A DNA stretch of 32,614 nt from Akkermansia sp. GTDB lineage: Bacteria > Verrucomicrobiota > Verrucomicrobiia > Verrucomicrobiales > Akkermansiaceae. Both the position numbers and the translations under genes were made by a program. Location of the stretch: assembly GCA_030535875.1 (NCBI GenBank), contig JAUNRC010000017.1, forward strand, positions 1 to 32,614, in the 5' to 3' direction. Below are positions 27,434-32,614 of the stretch, piece by piece; position 1 is the stretch's first letter; the number at the start of each line of letters is the position of its first letter. The notes under the pieces are model-generated. The model did not search any database and was not told the DNA's origin. It saw only the letters and a program-made list of their open reading frames with translations.

Positions 27434-27477
27434 AAAAAGGTCTTACTCTCAGCGACCTGCGACTAAAAGTAAGACCC
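27434..27477 (-). terminator. Terminator between the PEP-CTERM gene and the giant gene
   Basis: On the minus strand GGTCTTACT and AGTAAGACC (complements of 27468-27476 and 27439-27447) form a 9-bp stem with a 20-nt loop. TTTTTTATTTTTT follows. It ends 20 nt after the stop of the upstream gene. The T-run also fills the -35 area of any promoter for the giant gene, which begins only 38 nt further on. Confidence 0.8.
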
Positions 27478-27496
27478 GGGAACAAAACGAACCGCC

Positions 27497-28477
27497 TTAT
27501 GCACGGCGACGGCGGCGACCGGTGAAAGCAAGCACACCCAGCAGAGACAAAGTAACGGTCGTCGGCTCGGGAACGGCCTTAAACGTCACTTTCACACCGC
27601 CGACCTCCTCATCCTGCTCCACACCAATTACGGCCAAACCTTCGTGAGCACTGGTAATCACGGCACCTTCCTCTGCACTAAGACCGCCGAGAAGAATGGT
27701 AAAAGCCTCATCGTTGCTGAGCCAATCCGAGCTGAGAGTCAACACAAGAGAAGAATCGGCTCCCAATGTTGCACCATCTAACTGCCAACTATCCGAATCG
27801 CCGGAATTAGGAAGATTAAGAGCAAGCTTATTGTTGCCGTTCAAAACGACATTTCCGGTAAGGCTACTTTCGGCATCCAGCTCCACACCGGAGGCCGTGG
27901 TTGTAACCGAATCATTAACAGAAATCACAGAGCCGGTCAACACCATATTGCTGAGTTCAACCGCAGGATTACCGCCGGCCTCACTCTCGATAATACTAAT
28001 ATCGATACCGGTAAATGTACCACTCACAGAAGATGCTCCGATTGTAACATCGGTCAATTCCACAGAATCACCCCCAAAAATCTCAAACCTAACCTTCGAT
28101 GCCGTCCACACAAAAAGCTCATTCACCGTTGTTGTAGCCGTAGCGGTCAGGGTAGAACCTACATCAAGGTATACATCCGAACGTTCACCCTCACCGGCGG
28201 GTGAACCTTCATCCAGCCAATCCCATGCATAGTTTTCTGAGAAATTATTATTCCCACTCAGCTCCAAGGTCGAATTCTCTGTCACATAAAAAACACCACC
28301 TTTTCCGGCAACATAAACGTCAGAGAAAGAACACCCCACAACCCTGCAAGTCTCTCCGCCCGTAACAACATGAAAGCCGTCACCATCTTTATACTGATAT
28401 TCGAGTTTATCTCCAACACAATCTTCAGCACAGGCCATGCCGGACAACAAAGCGAGGAACAAGAGCGACTTTTTCAT
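27497..28477 (-). CDS. Secreted PEP-CTERM protein of unknown function
   Basis: The 326-residue protein starts with a clear signal peptide (MKKSLLFLALLSGMACA, cleavage likely before ED). It ends with a PEP-CTERM sorting tail: VPEP, the hydrophobic stretch TVTLSLLGVLAF, then GRRRRRA. In organisms with an exosortase this tail is cut and the protein is moved to the envelope or matrix; no exosortase gene is in the window. The mature part is rich in Val, Ser, Thr and Asn, and resembles beta-helix passenger regions (TLELSGNNNFSENY, SSLTGNVVLNGNNKLAL). It has three cysteines near the N-terminus. An in-frame ATG 13 codons upstream exists, but the signal peptide fixes the start at 28477. No Shine-Dalgarno sequence or clear promoter is visible. 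It lies directly upstream of the giant gene, on the same strand, and shares its beta-helix style. Confidence 0.88.
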   Translation of the reverse strand: MKKSLLFLALLSGMACAEDCVGDKLEYQYKDGDGFHVVTGGETCRVVGCSFSDVYVAGKGGVFYVTENSTLELSGNNNFSENYAWDWLDEGSPAGEGERSDVYLDVGSTLTATATTTVNELFVWTASKVRFEIFGGDSVELTDVTIGASSVSGTFTGIDISIIESEAGGNPAVELSNMVLTGSVISVNDSVTTTASGVELDAESSLTGNVVLNGNNKLALNLPNSGDSDSWQLDGATLGADSSLVLTLSSDWLSNDEAFTILLGGLSAEEGAVITSAHEGLAVIGVEQDEEVGGVKVTFKAVPEPTTVTLSLLGVLAFTGRRRRRA

Positions 28478-28593
28478 ACGATGTAATTTTTGAAGACGTA
28501 AATAAAATTGGCACACGCGCGTGAGCGCATGATAGCAATATACACAACAGCCCCACCGATGTACAGCAAAAAAAGTTCCCCGCGAGATATTTT

Positions 28594-28628
28594 CAAAAAA
28601 AGGTCAGCCTCGTGAAAAGCCGACCTTC
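28594..28628 (-). terminator. Terminator of tRNA-Ser
   Basis: Read on the minus strand, a 9-bp stem with one G-T wobble (AAGGTCGGC with GCTGACCTT) is followed by seven T. It lies 17 nt after the tRNA 3' end. Confidence 0.8.
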
Positions 28629-28644
28629 ATGGAAATAAAAAAAG

Positions 28645-28731
28645 CGGATGGGGTGAGATTCGAACTCACGGAAGGGATAAACCTTCGGCGGTTTTCAAGA
28701 CCGCTGCATTAAACCACTCTGCCACCCATCC
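28645..28731 (-). tRNA. tRNA-Ser (anticodon TGA)
   Basis: The 87-nt gene has an acceptor stem GGATGGG/CCCATCC with discriminator G. The anticodon stem GCGGT/ACCGC holds the loop CTTGAAA, giving TGA (reads UCA). There is a long class II variable arm (GAAGG...CCTTC) and a T-arm with TTCGAAT. The long variable arm confirms serine. CCA is not encoded. It has its own promoter and terminator. Confidence 0.97.
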
Positions 28732-28744
28732 GGGTTGCAAGCAG

Positions 28745-28773
28745 ATACTAACGCAGCAGAGCGCCCGATTCAA
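28745..28773 (-). promoter_or_regulatory. tRNA-Ser promoter
   Basis: On the minus strand TTGAAT (complement of 28768-28773), a 17-bp spacer and TAGTAT (complement of 28745-28750) place the start about 7 nt before the mature 5' end. The same two hexamers and spacing recur before the L,D-transpeptidase gene. Confidence 0.65.
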
Positions 28774-28879
28774 GTTTTTTTACAAAAAATGACACAAACT
28801 GTACAAACCGCCGCACAAACATCACCCCACGCCGTCATCTCCACTCTCCATTTTTTATAACACCTCACGGCGATTTTTC

Positions 28880-28908
28880 TTGCAGTAGCGCACGCGACAA
28901 GGTAGAAT
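28880..28908 (+). promoter_or_regulatory. hemC promoter
   Basis: TTGCAG (28880-28885), a 17-bp spacer and TAGAAT (28903-28908) form a good promoter. The -10 box overlaps the upstream in-frame ATG at 28907, which therefore cannot be translated from this transcript. The second ATG (28916) lies 7 nt after the -10 box, predicting a leaderless mRNA. Confidence 0.65.
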
Positions 28909-28915
28909 GGACGCC

Positions 28916-29848
28916 ATGAGCAAAACGATTCGAATCGGCACCCGAGGTAGTGAACTTGCCCTCAAACAAGCCGAACTGGCCATTCAGGCACTCCGCAAGC
29001 ACACACCTGACCTTGAGGTCGAGACCGTCATCATCCGCACCGATGGCGACAATCGTACGGATATCCCGCTCTGCCGGGTCAACAAAGCGGAGGGCACTCA
29101 GGACAAAGGTGTGTTCGTCGCGGCGATTGAGCAGGCTCTGGCCGCCGGGGAGATAGATTGCGCCGTACACAGCCTCAAGGACATGCCCGGTAGCATGGAT
29201 GCCGACTTTGAACTCGCCGCCATTCTCCCCCGCGAGGAGATATGGGATGCCCTCATCCTGAAAAAAGGAGCCGACATGGAGCACCTCGTCCTCGGCACAA
29301 GCAGTGTGCGCCGTGAACAGATGGTTAAGACTTACTGGAGCGGTTGCGCCCGCACGGTCAACATTCGCGGCAACGTCAGTACCCGTCTGCAAAAACTCAT
29401 CGACAGCGACGAGATGAGCGGCATCGTCCTCGCCCGCGCCGGGCTCAACCGCCTGGGCTATACCGGCGATTCCCTCACCGTCAACGGCACTCAATTAAGC
29501 ATCGTAGACATGGGAAAGGACTCGTTCATGCCCGCGCTCTGCCAGGGAGCCATTGCTCTGGAAATCCGCAAGAACGACAGTGCCACCCGCGCCATCGTCG
29601 CACCGGTCAATGATAGGGAGAGCTCCTTGTGCGTGCGCGCCGAACGCGCATTTCTGGCAGCCCTGCAAGCGGACTGCTCCGTACCGGTAGCCGGCTATGC
29701 CACACTCAACGGCGATTTCATGATGTTCCGCGCCATCTACTTCACCCCTGACGGCATGCCCATACGCATTACCCACCGCGGTCCGGCAGACAATCCGGAA
29801 AAAGTCGGGCAGGATGCCCACGCACGCCTCGCCCTCAGCCTGAATTAA
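28916..29848 (+). CDS. hemC: Hydroxymethylbilane synthase (porphobilinogen deaminase)
   Basis: The cytosolic enzyme joins four porphobilinogen units into hydroxymethylbilane in tetrapyrrole (heme) synthesis. The protein is 310 residues from the chosen start, the usual size. The N-terminal motif IRIGTRGSELALKQAE is diagnostic, as are HSLKDMP, TSSVRREQ and RAGLNRLGY. The dipyrromethane cofactor cysteine is Cys254 in ALQADCSVPVAGYA. An in-frame ATG at 28907 would add three residues but lies in the -10 box, so the start is 28916. The STAS gene follows after 22 nt, with no terminator between them, so hemC probably leads a three-gene operon. No other heme gene is in the window. Confidence 0.95.
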   Translation: MSKTIRIGTRGSELALKQAELAIQALRKHTPDLEVETVIIRTDGDNRTDIPLCRVNKAEGTQDKGVFVAAIEQALAAGEIDCAVHSLKDMPGSMDADFELAAILPREEIWDALILKKGADMEHLVLGTSSVRREQMVKTYWSGCARTVNIRGNVSTRLQKLIDSDEMSGIVLARAGLNRLGYTGDSLTVNGTQLSIVDMGKDSFMPALCQGAIALEIRKNDSATRAIVAPVNDRESSLCVRAERAFLAALQADCSVPVAGYATLNGDFMMFRAIYFTPDGMPIRITHRGPADNPEKVGQDAHARLALSLN

Positions 29849-29870
29849 CCCCCACACTTCTCTGCACACC

Positions 29871-30428
29871 ATGTCCGTCACCACACTTACCTACCACGAG
29901 TTCAGCGACTGCCTGTGGATTCGCTGCGCCAGCCGCGGCTGCTTTGTGAACAGCCCCGCCCTCAAATCCCTAGCGGATAAATACCTCGGAAATGACGGCA
30001 ATCAAATCGTCATTGATTTGGAAGTCTGCCCCGGAGTGGATTCAACTTTCATGGGCACTTTGGCAGGACTGGCCCGCAAGTGCATGGCCGCCGGCGGTAG
30101 CCTGCAAATTGCATCCCCCACCAAGCGCACCCGCGATGCTATGGAAAGTCTGGGGCTGGACATGCTCATCGAGCTCGACCCACCGGATGCTCTTTGGCGT
30201 ACTGATTTGGAAGAGCGCCGCAACATACTCGCGCAAGACACCGAGGCAGCCGTCGAAGACGAGCACCGCGACATGAGCGAAATTGCCCGCACCCGCCATG
30301 TGCTGGAGGCTCACAATACCCTGCGCTCCATGAGCCGCAAAAACGACGAGACATTCGGCTACGTCTGCGAAACCCTTGAAGAAGACCTGCAACGCCACAT
30401 TGAAATGGGCAACGAGGCCGGGGAGTGA
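29871..30428 (+). CDS. STAS-domain protein (anti-sigma factor antagonist type)
   Basis: The 185-residue protein has an N-terminal STAS domain (about residues 5-105). The pattern is that of SpoIIAA-like antagonists: the strand QIVIDLEVCPGVDSTFMGTL, in which Ser58 sits where these proteins are phosphorylated, then a helix ending LARKCMAAGG and the strand SLQIAS. In that family the unphosphorylated form binds a serine kinase anti-sigma factor and frees a sigma factor. A helical, acidic C-terminal extension (about 110-185) is not part of the usual domain. No kinase or phosphatase partner is nearby. The start has no Shine-Dalgarno sequence. It overlaps the next gene by one base (TGATG), so the two are probably translationally coupled. 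Confidence 0.83.
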   Translation: MSVTTLTYHEFSDCLWIRCASRGCFVNSPALKSLADKYLGNDGNQIVIDLEVCPGVDSTFMGTLAGLARKCMAAGGSLQIASPTKRTRDAMESLGLDMLIELDPPDALWRTDLEERRNILAQDTEAAVEDEHRDMSEIARTRHVLEAHNTLRSMSRKNDETFGYVCETLEEDLQRHIEMGNEAGE

Positions 30429-31810
30429 TGAGCGAAGAGCGCCAGCAGCGGGCCGATGCCTACGAGCAACTCCTCCGCCGGGTACATGCAGACTGCTGCT
30501 GCGGTGAAGATACCGCCGAACCTGAGCTACCCGGTGAACTTGCGGTGCAAGCTCTATGGCAAGCAGGTCTGCTGGGCCATGAGGGCGAAACTCTGCGCCA
30601 CGGCAAAGTCAAAATCCTCGATTTCGGAGAATGGAACCGCAGCAGCGGCCCCGATTTCCTGCGCGCCGAAATAGAAATCGGCGGAGCTCGCATGCGCGGT
30701 GACATCGAAATAGACCCCACGGAACAAGACTGGGAGCGCCACGGTCACGGAGCCAATCCGGACTACACACAAGTCATCCTCCATGTCGTCCTCCGGCGTC
30801 CGCCGAGCGGTTGGTACACTCGCAACGCCCAGCACATCGACATCCCCATCCTCCCTATCGAGCAGGATGTCATTCGAACCGCCACAGGCAAGTCACTTCC
30901 TCTCACCCCCGCCACCACCCCGCTGTGCCGTGAGCCGCTCAGCGCCATGAACAGTGCGGATATTGATGACATGCTGCGCTCCGCAGCAGCCTTCCGAGCG
31001 CGAAACAAAAAGCGACTGTTCACCCGCAAGGCCGAGGCACTGGGCAACGACCAAGCATGGTTCGAGGCAGTGGCCGAAACGCTCGGTTACAAAATCAACA
31101 AACTTGCCATGCAGATGCTCGCTCGCCGAGCTCCGCTGAAGAGCCTGACACATGAACCGGAGAGCCTTCTCTTCGGCACTGCGGGATTTTTGGTTCCCGT
31201 GTTACCGCACAACTGTGACAGAGCCACCCGTGACTACCATCGGCACGTGTGGGACGGCTGGTGGCCGTCACGCGAAAGCTTTGCACTGAGCGAAGAGCGC
31301 GCCCTCCCATGGAAATATGCTCCTCTTCGACCGGCCAATCATCCGCACCGCCGTGTGGCGGCACTGGCCCTCATCGCAAGCAGATGGAAAGAAATCAGCC
31401 GCTTACTCAGCGCCGAGCACGCCACGGAACTCATCCGTCAGCTCACCACACTGCGACACCCCTACTGGAACATTCACAGCTCACTGCCGTCCCCGGAGCT
31501 AAACAGAAGCGTAGCACTCATCGGAGCAGAACGTGCACAGGATTTTCTCGTCAATCATGTCTATATACAGGACGACTCGCCCCTTGCATGGCAGAGCTTC
31601 CTGCACCTGCGACAAAAAAATATTCCGCAACGGGTACTCACCACCGCACGACAACTCTTCGGGGAGCGCCCCGAACTGAAATCTTTGCTGCACTACACCT
31701 ATGTTCAACAGGCCCTGCTCCAGATAGATGCCGACTTCTGCGTGCAAAATAGCTGCCGCGATTGCCTCTTCCCGGAGCAACTATGCCAATGGAAAAGCCA
31801 CTCGCACTGA
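30428..31810 (+). CDS. DUF2851 family protein
   Basis: The 460-residue protein matches the DUF2851 style known from Bacteroidetes and Verrucomicrobia: LAVQALWQAGLL near the N-terminus, then KVKILDFGEWNRSSGPDFLRAEIEIGG and MRGDIEIDPTEQDWERHGH. The latter acidic segment recalls a nuclease-like core, but the function is unknown. The C-terminus has a family-typical cysteine cluster, C-x4-C-x2-C-LFPEQL-C, at about 438-453, which could bind a metal or an iron-sulfur cluster. The ATG at 30428 shares a base with the STAS stop codon; a GTG at 30425 is an alternative. It converges on the L,D-transpeptidase gene with only three bases between stop codons and no visible terminator. Confidence 0.85.
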   Translation: MSEERQQRADAYEQLLRRVHADCCCGEDTAEPELPGELAVQALWQAGLLGHEGETLRHGKVKILDFGEWNRSSGPDFLRAEIEIGGARMRGDIEIDPTEQDWERHGHGANPDYTQVILHVVLRRPPSGWYTRNAQHIDIPILPIEQDVIRTATGKSLPLTPATTPLCREPLSAMNSADIDDMLRSAAAFRARNKKRLFTRKAEALGNDQAWFEAVAETLGYKINKLAMQMLARRAPLKSLTHEPESLLFGTAGFLVPVLPHNCDRATRDYHRHVWDGWWPSRESFALSEERALPWKYAPLRPANHPHRRVAALALIASRWKEISRLLSAEHATELIRQLTTLRHPYWNIHSSLPSPELNRSVALIGAERAQDFLVNHVYIQDDSPLAWQSFLHLRQKNIPQRVLTTARQLFGERPELKSLLHYTYVQQALLQIDADFCVQNSCRDCLFPEQLCQWKSHSH

Positions 31811-31813
31811 GCT

Positions 31814-32449
31814 TCAATCTACAATCTGCACCTTACTGCCGCAGGACAAGGCCCGGTACAACGGTTCGCAAGCAACGCGCGGCAGACGTATGCAACCGTG
31901 CGAGGCCGGACTACGGTATACATCGCCCACGTGCATGCCGATTCCGCCCCAAGTCAAGCGCATGAAATATGGCATGGGACAATCATAAAGGTTGGAATGA
32001 TGGTCGATGTGCTTTTGCTTAATACTGAACGTACCCGTAGGAGTTTTCTTTTTTCCCCTACCCGTACAGACGGGGAAATCCATAGCGACCTCACCATCGA
32101 CCAGATAATATCCCCGCTGGCGCCCCAATTCTATGCGCACTTGTCGTCGACCGCTGCGTTCCATCAACTCCGGACTCATCCACACGCTGTGTGTGAGCGG
32201 ATAGGTCGACAACTGAGTAAAAGCTCCATGCTCCTGCGGCAGTTCCGCCCTTACCCCCTGCAATTTATAACCGGTGAATTGCCCGTCCGGCACGGATGGA
32301 ATGTAGCTTGCCTCATTCATCATCGTACACAAGGGAATGGTGTGCGGAGCCGCATATTGTTGATGAACCGTTGCCTGCGGAGCTCTCTGACATGAACAGA
32401 TTATCGGCACGGCAAACATCGAGAGTATGAAAATCACAGCCCTTTTCAT
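31814..32449 (-). CDS. L,D-transpeptidase (YkuD family) lipoprotein
   Basis: The protein is a 211-residue envelope enzyme. In this family such enzymes form 3-3 crosslinks in peptidoglycan or attach proteins to it. The N-terminus is a lipoprotein signal (MKRAVIFILSMFAVPIICSC), with Cys20 the likely lipidated residue (Cys18 is an alternative). The YkuD domain spans about 100-210: the strand RIELGRQRGYYLVDGE, then GRGKKKTPTGTF, MPYFMRLTWGGIGMHVG with His173, and the catalytic SHGCIRLP with Cys186. All active-site residues are present. No LysM or other peptidoglycan-binding domain is present, so it is a short form. The promoter lies 6 nt upstream of the ATG, so the transcript should be leaderless. 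Confidence 0.92.
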   Translation of the reverse strand: MKRAVIFILSMFAVPIICSCQRAPQATVHQQYAAPHTIPLCTMMNEASYIPSVPDGQFTGYKLQGVRAELPQEHGAFTQLSTYPLTHSVWMSPELMERSGRRQVRIELGRQRGYYLVDGEVAMDFPVCTGRGKKKTPTGTFSIKQKHIDHHSNLYDCPMPYFMRLTWGGIGMHVGDVYRSPASHGCIRLPRVACEPLYRALSCGSKVQIVD

Positions 32450-32455
32450 ACCCGT

Positions 32456-32484
32456 ATACTAGCACCTACCACTCGCATATTCAA
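32456..32484 (-). promoter_or_regulatory. Promoter of the L,D-transpeptidase gene
   Basis: On the minus strand TTGAAT (complement of 32479-32484), a 17-bp spacer and TAGTAT (complement of 32456-32461) are followed by six bases and the ATG. The transcription start should coincide with the start codon. Confidence 0.65.
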
Positions 32485-32530
32485 CGAGTTAGAATAACCG
32501 CCAGCTCCACATTCCGTCACCCCGCCCCCC

Positions 32531-32558
32531 AAAAAAAGCAGCCTGTAACGGCTGCTTT
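32531..32558 (-). terminator. Terminator of tRNA-Lys
   Basis: Read on the minus strand, AAAGCAGCC and GGCTGCTTT form a 9-bp stem with a 6-nt loop, followed by further T. It lies just after the tRNA 3' end. Confidence 0.8.
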
Positions 32559-32563
32559 CTCAG

Positions 32564-32614
32564 TACCCCCTCGCGGACTCGAACCGCGGACAAATTGATT
32601 AAGAGTCAACTGCT
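32564..32614 (-). tRNA. tRNA-Lys (anticodon CTT), 5' part outside the window
   Basis: The visible 3' two-thirds hold the anticodon arm GTTGA-CTCTTAA-TCAAT, giving anticodon CTT (reads AAG). The T-arm CGCGG-TTCGAGT-CCGCG, acceptor strand AGGGGGT and discriminator A follow. CCA is not encoded. The acceptor 5' strand and D-arm lie beyond the window end. Confidence 0.9.

Noticed and set aside
28907..28909. Upstream ATG of hemC as start codon
   Set aside because: It overlaps the -10 box (28903-28908), so it cannot be in the mRNA made from that promoter. The ATG at 28916 matches the family N-terminus.
1..32614. CRISPR arrays, insertion sequences or integrated elements
   Set aside because: No regularly spaced short repeats, transposase or integrase frames, or target duplications were seen. 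The two tRNA genes show no flanking integrase or repeated 3' end.

Overview
The window looks like a chromosomal segment of a Verrucomicrobiota-type (PVC superphylum) bacterium. The pointers are a short secreted protein with a PEP-CTERM tail (VPEP, hydrophobic stretch, RRRRR), a DUF2851 gene, a very large parallel beta-helix/Calx-beta surface-type protein, and genes that lack Shine-Dalgarno sequences. The phylum is inferred from protein style, not from a marker gene. There is no insertion sequence, phage gene or CRISPR array.

Layout. 1-100: the tail of an unidentified unit ending in a terminator. 186-2096: htpG (Hsp90) with a 20-bp terminator shared with the convergent merR-family gene (2111-2620, minus). 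2621-2769: a divergent control region with dyad-symmetric GTGAC/GTCAC sites. 2770-4632: rseP-type site-2 protease and a small membrane-anchored protein. 4697-6091: a CDF metal-efflux protein. 6170-8068: one continuous ORF fusing dephospho-CoA kinase (CoaE) to transcription terminator Rho. 8242-10323: ADP-forming acyl-CoA synthetase. 10454-27400 (minus): a 5648-residue mosaic protein that takes up half the window. 27497-28477 (minus): the PEP-CTERM protein. 28645-28731 (minus): tRNA-Ser(TGA). 28916-31810: hemC, a STAS-domain gene and a DUF2851 gene, probably one operon. 31814-32449 (minus): L,D-transpeptidase lipoprotein. 32564-32614 (minus): tRNA-Lys(CTT), cut by the window edge.

The most notable item is in the giant protein. 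From N to C it carries parallel beta-helix blocks, Ig-like/CARDB domains, four Calx-beta repeats, a Cys-rich helical insert, more Ig-like repeats, five FG-GAP calcium-binding repeats, two FN3 domains, a papain-like protease domain and two PPC domains. The protease domain resembles the streptococcal IgG protease IdeS (MEROPS C66). Its Lys, Cys, His and Asp fall in the IdeS order, with Lys-Cys and His-Asp spacings identical to those I recall for IdeS (10 and 22 residues). The protein has no N-terminal signal peptide, so its export route is open; type I secretion is one possibility.

A second theme is expression. Most genes have a good -35/-10 pair only 6-21 nt upstream of the start codon and no Shine-Dalgarno sequence. 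hemC, coaE-rho and the L,D-transpeptidase gene are predicted to be leaderless. I used these promoters to choose start codons for hemC, the CDF gene and the acyl-CoA synthetase.
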